The notes beneath the pieces are model-generated. The model worked only from the letters and a program-made list of their open reading frames with translations. It was not told where the DNA came from and did no database searches. From a bacterium (GTDB taxonomy: Bacteria; CLD3; SB21), in the NCBI GenBank assembly GCA_019695335.1, contig JAIBAF010000017.1, positions 1 through 58,425 on the forward strand: DNA of 58,425 nucleotides, read 5' to 3'. Positions within the stretch are counted from its first letter, which is position 1. Each line of letters begins with the position of its first letter. Made by a program: the position numbers and the translations under genes. Of the stretch, positions 7,344 through 15,622 are shown in pieces.

Positions 7344-8735
7344 TTAAATCCCTTCCTGTGCTAAAACATATGCGAGAAGAGCCATTGCCGCCGCTCCAAG
7401 CTCAAGTTCGCGATCATTAACTTTATCGATAGTATCGTGATCGGAGTGATGATAATCGAAATAGCGGTGCGGGACTACGCGCAATCCAATGGCCGGAATG
7501 CCGAGTTTATAGAGCGGCTCCACATCCGTACCGCTTCCGCCTTTTTTGACATTACCCGCGTCGATGGGAATAAACAGATACGACCAGCGCGCAATTTTCG
7601 GAAGAGCCAGAGAATCGGATTCTACTTCGAAACCTCTCGGCATGGATCCGCCGCCGTCCGATTCCATTGCCGCAATATGTTTTTCACCTGGCCGGTCTTT
7701 GGCGGCGTAATCTTTCGCTCCGCGGGCGCCGTTTTCTTCGTTAGCAAACAGAACGGCACGAATGGTTCGCTTGGGTTTGATACCCAATGATTTGAGCAGC
7801 CGGATAGCTTCAATCGATTGAACGCAACCTGCGCCATCATCGTGTGCGCCTTGACCTTTATCCCAACTGTCAAGATGCCCTCCAATTACGACGACCTCAT
7901 TCGGTTTCTCAGTTCCGGTAATTTCCCCGATGACATTGAATGACTCGGCATCCTGAAGAGTGTCGCAGCTCAGTTTGAGATTAACCGTTACTTTTTTATT
8001 TTGGGCAAGCAATTGGCTTAAGAAATCGGCGCCGACAAGACTGATCGCCGCCGCCGGTACGCGCGGAACACTGTCGTTGTAACGCATGGCGCCGGTGTGC
8101 GGCACGTCATCATGAAGCATGGTCATCGAACGGACGATGGCGGCTACGCCTCCGGCGCGTGCGGCTTCGGACGCACCTTTGGAACGCTGGTCGACGGCGC
8201 CTCCGTACGCTTCAAAGGGTGTAATCAGGCTTTTATCCATCGGGCGGTTGAAGAAAATGATTTTACCGCGTGCGGTTTCGCCAAGAGCTTTTAATTCGTC
8301 AAAAGAATGGACTTCGATTACGTCCGCCGTAATGCCTTCTTTGGGAGTTGGTCTGCTGCCGCCCAGCGCCGTAATGGTCAGCCGTTTTTTTTCCGGACCG
8401 ATAACGGTTAATTCTTCCACATCGCCTCGTACCCAATGAGGAACCATCACCGGCTCTAACCAAACTTTATCAAACCCTAACGATTCCATTTGCGACTTGG
8501 CCCAAACGACGGCTTTTTCCATGCCGGGCGAACCGCTAAGACGCGATCCGATATTCGTTGTAAGATCGGTCAACATGGAATATGCTTGTCCGGAACCAAG
8601 CGCTGTGGCATACATTTTAGTGGCCAGTGAATCGTAAGCCGGATTACCACGAAAGGATTCCTGTTTTGGCGAACATGAAAAAATAAATATAATTACCAGT
8701 ATGAATCCGAAAAAAAGCCAGTGCGTTAGTTTCAT
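7344..8735 (-). CDS. M28-family zinc aminopeptidase/carboxypeptidase-like lipoprotein with PA domain
   Basis: A 463-residue exported protein. The signal peptide ends in a lipobox with Cys21 (FIFSC). A protease-associated (PA) insert at about 120-235 precedes the M28 catalytic core. All five expected co-catalytic zinc ligands are visible: His in GGHLDSWD, Asp in AHDDGAG, the Glu pair in ANEENGARG, Asp in AMESDGGG and His in YHHSDHDT. It likely trims peptides in the periplasm or at the outer membrane. A GGAG ribosome site precedes the ATG. It lies 48 bp downstream of the EamA transporter gene on the same strand and may share its transcript. Confidence 0.92.
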   Translation of the reverse strand: MKLTHWLFFGFILVIIFIFSCSPKQESFRGNPAYDSLATKMYATALGSGQAYSMLTDLTTNIGSRLSGSPGMEKAVVWAKSQMESLGFDKVWLEPVMVPHWVRGDVEELTVIGPEKKRLTITALGGSRPTPKEGITADVIEVHSFDELKALGETARGKIIFFNRPMDKSLITPFEAYGGAVDQRSKGASEAARAGGVAAIVRSMTMLHDDVPHTGAMRYNDSVPRVPAAAISLVGADFLSQLLAQNKKVTVNLKLSCDTLQDAESFNVIGEITGTEKPNEVVVIGGHLDSWDKGQGAHDDGAGCVQSIEAIRLLKSLGIKPKRTIRAVLFANEENGARGAKDYAAKDRPGEKHIAAMESDGGGSMPRGFEVESDSLALPKIARWSYLFIPIDAGNVKKGGSGTDVEPLYKLGIPAIGLRVVPHRYFDYHHSDHDTIDKVNDRELELGAAAMALLAYVLAQEGI

Positions 8736-8783
8736 TACATCAATCTCCTTGGGCTTTATGAAAATGAATGTCGTAATTGCTTT

Positions 8784-9713
8784 TTAATCTGAAATTTTAG
8801 ATTCGATCGGAACGGCAACAGTTTTTTCTTTAGGTTTGAGTGTGACAATGATAACCGCCGCAACGATGACCACGGCAGCCAGTATCGTTCGGAATGTCAA
8901 TTCCTCACCTGCAAGAAGCCAACCCAGAAATACGGCTACGACGGGATTGACATAGGCATACGTGGCAACAAGATTCGGCGACGTTTGTTTCAACAACCAC
9001 ACGTACGCGGTGAAACCAATCAAAGCGCCGACTAAAATCAAATAAACAAGCGACCAAATTGATTGTGAAGAAACGGCGGACAGGTCTACTCGTGCCAGTT
9101 CACCTGATGCCAGGCCGACCACACTTAATATCGCGCCGCCGGCGAGCATTTCCATTCCGATTGATAATAACGGGTTGGAAGGTAACGGCGCCTGGCGCGA
9201 ATACAACGAACCGAATGACCATAGAATAGATGCTGTCACCAAAACACCGGCGCCAAGTAAATCGATGCGGCCTTTACCGATCAATTCTTCCGGGCCCACG
9301 AGAATGGCCAGTCCGATAAGTCCGAGTAAAACGCTGCCGATTTCACGCACTCCCGGGCGGATACGATCGTGGTGAAGCCAATTAAGAACAGTGATCCACA
9401 ATGGAACCGTGGCGATCAGCAAAGCTGTCAGTCCCGACGGTACGAATTGCTCAGCCCACGTCACTCCTCCATTCCCGCCCATGAGCAGTAATCCCCCGAT
9501 CACGGTGGCGGAACGCCAATGAATCAATGTTGGCCGTTCGGGGGTGCGAAAACGTGCAAACGCATACATTATCGCTCCGGCAATCAGAAATCGTATCCCG
9601 GCCATCAGAAAAGGCGGCACCGTTGCGATGGCGAATTTGATCGCCAGATACGTGGAACCCCAGATGAGATAAATAGCCGCAAAGGCAAGAACAATTTTTA
9701 GTGAACGTGACAT
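8784..9713 (-). CDS. EamA/DMT-family permease
   Basis: A 309-residue, ten-helix drug/metabolite transporter with two EamA repeats (about 5-140 and 155-292). It opens with IYLIWGSTYLAIKFAIATVPP, the hallmark of the YedA/RhaT-like branch, and has a conserved LNWLHHDR region and a second-repeat WLLAGEEL motif. Such proteins export amino acids or other metabolites across the inner membrane. It follows the LysE-type exporter gene by 24 bp, suggesting a shared efflux operon under the Lrp regulator. The substrate is unknown. Confidence 0.88.
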   Translation of the reverse strand: MSRSLKIVLAFAAIYLIWGSTYLAIKFAIATVPPFLMAGIRFLIAGAIMYAFARFRTPERPTLIHWRSATVIGGLLLMGGNGGVTWAEQFVPSGLTALLIATVPLWITVLNWLHHDRIRPGVREIGSVLLGLIGLAILVGPEELIGKGRIDLLGAGVLVTASILWSFGSLYSRQAPLPSNPLLSIGMEMLAGGAILSVVGLASGELARVDLSAVSSQSIWSLVYLILVGALIGFTAYVWLLKQTSPNLVATYAYVNPVVAVFLGWLLAGEELTFRTILAAVVIVAAVIIVTLKPKEKTVAVPIESKISD

Positions 9714-9737
9714 ATGACTTTCCGGTTTTTTAAAATT

Positions 9738-10349
9738 TTAATTTTTTGTCAATATCAGTGCTACCGCAATCAGGCTTATACCGGCAATTCTTTCCTGCCA
9801 CAACACTGCTTTTGGGCCCGGTAAAAACGTCGCGCCTTTTTGAGCGAACCAACCGTATGCTGTGAGAATAATATATTCAGTTGCCATCGCTGTAGCGCCA
9901 AGAATCGTAATCTGAACGGTCACCGGTTTTTGGAGGTCGACAAATTGCGGCAGCATGGCGCTAAAATAAATAATGGCTTTCGGATTAGCCGCTTGGGTAA
10001 CGATACCGTCGACTAAAAAACGACTACCAGTCGGGCTGGCTTTAGGGATAATGTTGCCGGCTTTTGCCGACGCCAACGTACGAATCCCTGTATAAAAAAG
10101 ATATGCAATGCCAGCCCATTTTAAAATAGTGAACACCAGGGGATTCGCCGCCAAGACGGCCGACATACCCAAAGCGGATAAAATAAAATAACTCGTATTA
10201 ACTACTTCGATCCCTATTGCACCGAGCATACTTGCTCGAACGCCGTATTTCATTCCCTGGCCTAAGATCAGAAATACAGCCGGTCCGGGAGACAACGCCA
10301 TCAGAAAACTTGTAATAAAAAACCACGTGAATAAATCGTAATTAATCAT
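9738..10349 (-). CDS. LysE/RhtB-family amino acid exporter
   Basis: A 203-residue six-helix membrane protein with the family signature FLMALSPGPAVFLILGQGMKYG near the N-terminus and YLFYTGIRTL in the middle. LysE/RhtB proteins expel amino acids such as homoserine, threonine or leucine. It starts 6 bp after the stop of the Lrp/AsnC gene. The pairing of a Lrp-type regulator and LysE exporter is a recurrent self-controlled efflux unit, with the amino acid serving as co-inducer. The exact substrate cannot be read from the sequence. Confidence 0.9.
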   Translation of the reverse strand: MINYDLFTWFFITSFLMALSPGPAVFLILGQGMKYGVRASMLGAIGIEVVNTSYFILSALGMSAVLAANPLVFTILKWAGIAYLFYTGIRTLASAKAGNIIPKASPTGSRFLVDGIVTQAANPKAIIYFSAMLPQFVDLQKPVTVQITILGATAMATEYIILTAYGWFAQKGATFLPGPKAVLWQERIAGISLIAVALILTKN

Positions 10350-10355
10350 AAAAAT

Positions 10356-10814
10356 TTATTTTGTTTCGGTAACAGGTAAACACATTGTTTCTTTAACCGT
10401 ATCCATCACAATAGTCGTTCGGGTCGATTGAATCGACGGAAGGGCGCCGATTTTTTCGCGCAGAAGTTTTCCCAGCGCTTCTGTATCAGTCGTACGAACC
10501 TTCAGGAGATAACAATCCTCGCCCGCTATGTGATGCACTTCCAGAACTTCCGGAATTTTTGATAAACTGCGTGCATTTTTTAATTCACCCGCTTTATCAG
10601 CCGATCGAACAAAGATATAAGCCAGTAAGCCGAGTCCAATAGATTTAGAGTGTAAACGTGCTTCATAACTAAGTATAATCCCGCGTTCCTCCAATTTACG
10701 GATTCGCTCAAAAACACCCGATGGCGCCATGCCGACTTCCTTAGCAATATCGGCGTTGGTCGCACGAGCATTTTTTTGCAGTAACGTCAGGATTTTCTGA
10801 TCAATTTCATCCAT
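10356..10814 (-). CDS. Lrp/AsnC-family transcriptional regulator
   Basis: A 152-residue protein: N-terminal helix-turn-helix (DEIDQKILTLLQKNARATNADIAKEVGMAPSGVFERIRKLEERGII, about 1-50) and a C-terminal RAM/AsnC ligand domain (about 65-145) with the EVHHIAGEDCYLLKVR core. It overlaps the end of the ABM-like gene by 8 bp and sits 6 bp before the exporter gene. It probably senses an amino acid and controls this operon. A 15-bp Lrp-like site lies upstream of the operon at 11177-11191. Confidence 0.92.
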   Translation of the reverse strand: MDEIDQKILTLLQKNARATNADIAKEVGMAPSGVFERIRKLEERGIILSYEARLHSKSIGLGLLAYIFVRSADKAGELKNARSLSKIPEVLEVHHIAGEDCYLLKVRTTDTEALGKLLREKIGALPSIQSTRTTIVMDTVKETMCLPVTETK

Positions 10815-11133
10815 GTATTTCTACCGGTCTTTCGAAATTCAAAACGTGGTAATGCTGAACGTTCGACTCGAATTCCAATAAAAAATTTTCATCTTCAGGA
10901 TAATAATAAGCTTTGTCGACGTCTTGCCCGGCGAATTGACGGATTGATTCCATCGAATCCCATAAAGAAATCAAAAGAAAATGTGCGACATCGTTTTCTA
11001 TTCGGCGCATGACGTACACACCTGCATTGCCATGCGTCGCCAGATAATCCCGAATACCTTTTTTATCGAGAAATTCAGCGTATGCATCGGATTTTGACAG
11101 TGGCACACGCCCGTGCCATGCTCGGGCTATCAT
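10807..11133 (-). CDS. ABM-like dimeric alpha/beta-barrel protein
   Basis: A 108-residue protein begins MIARAWHGRVPLSKSDAYAEFL, followed by GVYVMRRIENDVAHFLLISLWDSMESIRQFAG, a pattern typical of antibiotic-biosynthesis-monooxygenase-like or DUF1330-style ferredoxin-fold dimers. AAGGA lies 7 nt before the ATG. It is the first gene of the efflux operon and overlaps the regulator gene by 8 bp. Such small proteins may be heme or quinone monooxygenases or stress proteins; no catalytic residue can be assigned here. Confidence 0.7.
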   Translation of the reverse strand: MIARAWHGRVPLSKSDAYAEFLDKKGIRDYLATHGNAGVYVMRRIENDVAHFLLISLWDSMESIRQFAGQDVDKAYYYPEDENFLLEFESNVQHYHVLNFERPVEIHG

Positions 11134-11511
11134 GCTTATATCCTTGTTTTAACGGATTCGATAAATATTGTATTTTATGAATATTATTCTAAAAAATATT
11201 AAAATTATTGAATAAAATTCAGTAATCAACACGGATGTTGATATATACATCAAAAAAACAACTTCGTCAAGAGCCAATTTCGGTGAATTTTAAGAGTCCA
11301 CCGTATGTGAGAATTTTAACATGCCTGCTGAAACAACTCGGTCAGAATCGTAAAATTTATTTACAAAGACCACCCGAAAATTGCTGATTTTATATTTGCT
11401 TTTCAAAATGGATTCCGTTAGTTTTAAGCACTTCAAAATCCCAATCATTCGATTTTTAGTTTTTTTACAGAATTTTCCCAAAAAAAATGCCCAAAAAATG
11501 AAGGAGAAAGT
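11134..11511. other. Divergent intergenic region between efflux operon and DinB gene
   Basis: A 378-bp stretch without a credible gene; the two overlapping antisense frames here have no ribosome site or recognisable protein. It holds the Lrp-like site (11177-11191), an inverted repeat (ATCAACA 11225-11231 and TGTTGAT 11236-11242), and AT-rich DNA that must carry both divergent promoters. No clear -35/-10 pair was found. Confidence 0.6.
11177..11191. promoter_or_regulatory. Candidate Lrp-family binding site
   Basis: ATGAATATTATTCTA matches 13 of 15 positions of the E. coli Lrp consensus YAGHAWATTWTDCTR (recalled). It contains the perfect palindrome GAATA-T-TATTC. It is 44 bp upstream of the operon that encodes a Lrp-family protein, so autoregulation is plausible. 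Confidence 0.45.
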
Positions 11512-12048
11512 ATGAAAAACGTCTGGATGTATTTTCTGATGCTTGTTGCCATGGTCAATGTCATGGTTGCACAGGACAAGAAAATGGAAGTAACTGGTAT
11601 TCGTGGCGATGTAATTGGACAGATCCAGTTCGCAGGCGGACGAGTTATGGAACTTGCCAAAGCGATTCCGGCAGAGAAATATTCCTGGCGACCGGCGGAA
11701 GGAGTTCGTTCCGTTGGCGAAGTCGTCATGCATGTTGCCGGCGGTAATTATTTTTTACTCGGGATGGCCGGAATAAAAGGTAAAGAACTTACCAAAGATT
11801 ACGAAAAAGAAAGCGATAAAGAAAAAGTCTTAGCCGCTTTAAAAGAATCGATGGAATGGACAAAGGAAAGTGTAGCCAAGATGGCCGACAGCGATCTTGA
11901 AACAAAAGTCAAGATTTTTGGAGGGCAGGAATCGACGAAGCGCAACGTCCTTATGATCCTGATCGGACATCATCATGAACATCTTGGGCAGCTTATTGCT
12001 TATGCCCGTATGAATGGCATTGCGCCACCGTGGAGTGTTAAAGAATAG
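11512..12048 (+). CDS. Exported DinB-family protein
   Basis: A 178-residue protein with an N-terminal signal peptide (about 1-20, cleaved near VMVAQ) and a DinB/YfiT four-helix fold: IGQIQFAGGRVMELAKAIP, EKYSWRPAEGVRSVGEVVMHVAGG, and GHHHEHLGQLIAYARMNGI at the end. The spaced histidines (HVAGG and HHHEH) form the usual metal site. DinB-like proteins include thiol-dependent transferases, but most are of unknown activity. AAGGAG precedes the ATG by 6 nt. The gene is monocistronic, closed by a strong terminator. Confidence 0.85.
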   Translation: MKNVWMYFLMLVAMVNVMVAQDKKMEVTGIRGDVIGQIQFAGGRVMELAKAIPAEKYSWRPAEGVRSVGEVVMHVAGGNYFLLGMAGIKGKELTKDYEKESDKEKVLAALKESMEWTKESVAKMADSDLETKVKIFGGQESTKRNVLMILIGHHHEHLGQLIAYARMNGIAPPWSVKE

Positions 12049-12068
12049 TTATAACTTGTTCTTATTAG

Positions 12069-12105
12069 AAAACCCGGAATTTGATGAATTCCGGGTTTTT
12101 TTTTG
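12069..12105 (+). terminator. Rho-independent terminator of DinB gene
   Basis: A 13-bp perfect stem, 12069-12081 (AAAACCCGGAATT) with 12087-12099, 5-nt loop, then a run of T to about 12104. It sits 20 bp after the stop codon. Confidence 0.93.
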
Positions 12106-12267
12106 AATAACCCAAATCGGTCACTTGACTTTTTATACTTTTTTTAGGAAACTCATTCACCTTTTATTGCGTAAAAAATTAACCCTTCTTTTCAAGCCGA
12201 CTTTAAAAATTATAAACTGACTGTCGATTCAATTCTTATCGTTCTAAACTTTCCTTGGAGTTTTGTC

Positions 12268-12891
12268 ATGAGCCAATCTCACGATGAAAAAAATGTATCC
12301 AAAAGATTGTCGCGTCGCAAATTTCTTAAGGGTTTTGGTCTGACGTCTATTGGAGTAGCGGCGGCTGGTGGAGGAATTCTAGGCAACGTTATTCCTGATG
12401 ACCACGCCAATGGATCCATCATGGGTCCGGAAGCCGTGCCGATCACGCTCAATGTGAATGGAAAAAATTACACCGTTAAAGTCGAACCACGTACCACATT
12501 GGTTGAAGCGTTACGAGAACAATTGCATCTCACCGGCACGAAAATCGGATGCGATCGAGGTGCATGTGGTGCGTGCACAGTAATTGTTGACGGTAAAACA
12601 TTGGCCTCGTGCCTGACATTGGCCATTGACGTTGTCGGTTTGCCAATCCAGACCATCGAAGGTCTGGAAACTAACGGACAAATGCATCCCGTTCAGCAAG
12701 CGTTTATCAATGCCGATGCATTGCAATGCGGGTTTTGTACACCGGGAATGATCATGAGTTGCAAAAATTTACTGGATCATAAAGCTAATCCGACGCTGGA
12801 CGATATCAAAACGGCAACGAGTGGCAATTTATGCCGTTGTGGCACTTATCCCAAAGTTTTCGAAGCGGTTCTTAAGTCTAAAAAGGCATGA
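12268..12891 (+). CDS. Tat-exported [2Fe-2S] subunit of aldehyde/xanthine oxidoreductase (PaoA-like)
   Basis: A 207-residue protein with a twin-arginine signal (SRRKFLKGFG, Arg16-Arg17), then a plant-ferredoxin-type domain with C95, C100, C103 and C115, and a helical second [2Fe-2S] domain with C154-x2-C157 and C189-x-C191. It passes electrons from the molybdenum site to FAD. A Tat signal on the small subunit only is the pattern of periplasmic PaoABC of E. coli, where the folded complex is exported as a unit. The ATG follows TTGGAG. It is the first gene of a five-gene operon; no clear promoter was identified in 12106-12267. Confidence 0.94.
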   Translation: MSQSHDEKNVSKRLSRRKFLKGFGLTSIGVAAAGGGILGNVIPDDHANGSIMGPEAVPITLNVNGKNYTVKVEPRTTLVEALREQLHLTGTKIGCDRGACGACTVIVDGKTLASCLTLAIDVVGLPIQTIEGLETNGQMHPVQQAFINADALQCGFCTPGMIMSCKNLLDHKANPTLDDIKTATSGNLCRCGTYPKVFEAVLKSKKA

Positions 12892-13286
12892 TCATTATGG
12901 CCAGGATATTGATGTGTTTTATTTGGAGTGGGATTGTTGTCGGATGCGCCGGCGGACAGAAAGTTTATAAATCGCAGAGCATTAATGCCGTTGTCATTGA
13001 AAAAGAAATGATCAAACCTAATGAAGTTGTTCATGTCCGCTATAGTAGCGGAGCCGGTGGTATATTTGAAGAAGACGGTTATTTCAAAGGTTTTACCGAT
13101 AGCACGCGCGTGGAATTCGAGTTTTTCAGTATGGAGTACCGCCAATATGTCAAAGCCATTATTCCGTTGCAAAATATCCAGGAAATCAGATTAAAAAAGA
13201 ACACATACAAGAAAGAACAAATGTTCAGCGCAATGGCGTTGCTGAGTATTGCTGTTCTTCTATCAATAGGTATCTGGGCGCAGTAA
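12888..13286 (+). CDS. Unknown lipoprotein inside the oxidoreductase operon
   Basis: A 132-residue protein with a signal peptide and lipobox (VVGC, Cys20), a beta-rich middle (VVHVRYSSGAGGIFEEDGYFKGF) and a C-terminal hydrophobic helix (MALLSIAVLLSIGIWA). Its start overlaps the small-subunit stop by 4 bp (ATGA), so it is translationally coupled. Another in-frame ATG lies at 12897. I recognise no family. It sits between the small and large subunit genes, where known operons have none, suggesting an anchor or accessory role for the periplasmic enzyme, but this is inference. Confidence 0.8.
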   Translation: MIIMARILMCFIWSGIVVGCAGGQKVYKSQSINAVVIEKEMIKPNEVVHVRYSSGAGGIFEEDGYFKGFTDSTRVEFEFFSMEYRQYVKAIIPLQNIQEIRLKKNTYKKEQMFSAMALLSIAVLLSIGIWAQ

Positions 13287-13313
13287 ACAGTTCATCCGCA
13301 AAGGAGTCGGATT

Positions 13314-15596
13314 ATGTCCAAACAAGTCACGCTCAAACTTGGCGTTGAAAAGAATTTAAAAGACGTTACGGTTGATATTGCCGATAATACGCCTAAACCG
13401 TGGGATGGCGCTGATCAACTTAAGTTCATCGGCGGTAAAACGACCCGCAATGACGGCATTGATAAAGTTACTGGCAAGGCAAAATATACGTTTGACATTC
13501 AATTGCCGGGCATGCTGTATGCAGCCTTTTTGCGATCTTCTCATTCGGCAGCGGTTGTTAAAAGCATCGATATTTCCAAAGCGGAAAAGTATCCCGGCGT
13601 CAAAGCTGTTATGTCGGTTACTGAACAATGGCCGATGGCCGTACGTTTTGCGGGCCAGGAAATTCTGGCGATTGCCGCTGAAACGCAACATCAAGCTGAA
13701 GAAGCTCTGAAATTGGTTAGTGTCGAATACGAACGCAAGCCGTTTGTTGTCGATATTGAAAAAGCTAAAAACGGAAAAGTTTTAGTATTCGACGAAACTG
13801 TCGAAGAGAAAACAACGGAAGGCGACGCGCCCGGCGGTGCAGCAAAAGTGTCACAGAAAGGCAATGTCCGCGGTCCGAGAGCGAATGGTAATTTGGCTCA
13901 GGTCGACGCGGCGTTGGCCGGATCCGACGTCATCGTCGAAGCGACATACACGACGCAAGTCCAGACACATTCGGCCATGGAAACGCATGGTGTTGTAGTC
14001 CGCTGGGATGCCGAAGATCAACTGACGGTTTGGGCTTCGACGCAAGGTACGTTCAGCGTACGTGATGAATTAGCCGATGTGTTTCAGCTTCCAAAAACTA
14101 ATGTACGCGTGTACACTGAATATATGGGTGGTGGTTTCGGTGCTAAGTTTGGAGCCGGTGTCTACGGCGTGATGGCGGCCAAGTTAGCCAAAAAAGCCAA
14201 AGCGCCCGTACGACTGATGCTCAATCGCAAAGAAGAACACTTGGCCGTCGGTAACCGACCGAGCTCGGTTCAGACATTCAAAATCGGTGCCGGAAAAGAC
14301 GGAAAATTGAAAGCGATTAAATTATTGTCATATGGAACTGCCGGAATAGGAACCGGTGCTGGTTCGGCTGGACCGGCACGCGTGATGTATTTTACGATCG
14401 ATAATGTTTACACGGAAGAATCCGACGTGTTTACCAATGCCGGCCCCGGAGCGGCGTTTCGGGCGCCGGGATTTCCACAAGGCACTTTTGCGCTTGAACA
14501 AACGATCGATGAACTGGCTTATAAACTGAATATGGATCCGCTGGAATTCAGAAAAATGAATTCTACGGCCGATCTTGTTCGCATGGCTGAATATGAGATT
14601 GGCGCCAAAAAATTCGGCTGGGAAAAACGTAATCCTAAAGCTGCAGCCGATAAAGGGCCTATAAAAAAAGGCTACGGCATGGCCAATTCAGTTTGGTACT
14701 ATATTACCGGCGCAGGTTTTCAAGCGGCCATTCAGGTCAATAGCGACGGTTCCGTTGAGTTGACCAACGGCGTGCAGGATATTGGAGGCGGAATCAGGAC
14801 CGTCATGGCGATGGTAACTGCGGAGGAACTCGGATTGCAGCCAAAAGATATTGTTGTCAAAATCGGCGATACACAATATGGTTTGGGTCCGGCGAGCGGT
14901 GGCAGCCAAACAACGGCCGGCATTACTCCAGCCGTACGCAATGCCGCGTATCTTGCGAAGATGAAAATGTTGGATATTGCCGCACCGCTGCTTGGTGTGA
15001 AAGCAGAAGAGCTCGGATTGGCCGACGGAAAGATTATCGTAACAGCCAATCCCTCAAAAAGCCTGACTTGGAAACAAGTTGCGTCAAAAATTCCTGGCGA
15101 TAAATTTACCGTCATCGGTGAGCGGCTTAAAGATCATTTGGAAGTAAGACCGCGATTGCTTGCAGGCGTGCAATTTGCTGAAGTAGAAGTGGACACGGAA
15201 ACCGGAGTTATTAAAGTCAAAAGGGTTGTTGCCGTGCATGACTGCGGACGGCCGATGAACCGGCTGACATTGGAAAGTCAGATTAATGGCGGCGTCATTC
15301 AGGGCATCAGTTATGCGCTGTTTGAAAACAGGCTTCTCGACCGAAACACAGGATTGATGGTGAATGCGAATTTTGATCAATACAAAATTGCCGGATCGCT
15401 CGATATGCCGGAAATCGAATCGGTTATTATCGACGTGAACAATGGACAAAGCAGTACCGGCGCGATGGGCATTGGAGAGCCGGCCACGGTACCGACTGCT
15501 GCGGCGATTGCCAATGCGTTTTATCACGCAACCGGCGTGCGCGTCCGGGAATTGCCGATGACGCCTGCGGCCGTTCTTAAAGCTTTACAAGGATAA
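13314..15596 (+). CDS. Molybdopterin-binding large subunit, xanthine dehydrogenase family (PaoC-like)
   Basis: A 760-residue catalytic subunit. The aldehyde-oxidase hammerhead domain (about 35-145) begins TRNDGIDKVTGKAKYTFD, and the Mo-cofactor domain follows with MGGGFGAKFG, AAFRAPGFPQG, VQDIGGGIRTVMAMV, GGSQTTAG and the end motif MGIGEPATVP, whose Glu is the catalytic base in this family. No signal peptide is present, so it must ride out on the Tat signal of the small subunit. AAAGGAG precedes the ATG. Substrate is probably an aldehyde or N-heterocycle; which one is open. Confidence 0.93.
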   Translation: MSKQVTLKLGVEKNLKDVTVDIADNTPKPWDGADQLKFIGGKTTRNDGIDKVTGKAKYTFDIQLPGMLYAAFLRSSHSAAVVKSIDISKAEKYPGVKAVMSVTEQWPMAVRFAGQEILAIAAETQHQAEEALKLVSVEYERKPFVVDIEKAKNGKVLVFDETVEEKTTEGDAPGGAAKVSQKGNVRGPRANGNLAQVDAALAGSDVIVEATYTTQVQTHSAMETHGVVVRWDAEDQLTVWASTQGTFSVRDELADVFQLPKTNVRVYTEYMGGGFGAKFGAGVYGVMAAKLAKKAKAPVRLMLNRKEEHLAVGNRPSSVQTFKIGAGKDGKLKAIKLLSYGTAGIGTGAGSAGPARVMYFTIDNVYTEESDVFTNAGPGAAFRAPGFPQGTFALEQTIDELAYKLNMDPLEFRKMNSTADLVRMAEYEIGAKKFGWEKRNPKAAADKGPIKKGYGMANSVWYYITGAGFQAAIQVNSDGSVELTNGVQDIGGGIRTVMAMVTAEELGLQPKDIVVKIGDTQYGLGPASGGSQTTAGITPAVRNAAYLAKMKMLDIAAPLLGVKAEELGLADGKIIVTANPSKSLTWKQVASKIPGDKFTVIGERLKDHLEVRPRLLAGVQFAEVEVDTETGVIKVKRVVAVHDCGRPMNRLTLESQINGGVIQGISYALFENRLLDRNTGLMVNANFDQYKIAGSLDMPEIESVIIDVNNGQSSTGAMGIGEPATVPTAAAIANAFYHATGVRVRELPMTPAAVLKALQG

Positions 15597-15622
15597 TAAT
15601 TTTTGTCACGAAAAGGTGAACT

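Noticed and set aside
11290-11733. Minus-strand frames upstream of and over the DinB gene
   Set aside because: They cover a divergent promoter area and run antisense into a well-supported gene with signal peptide and DinB motifs.
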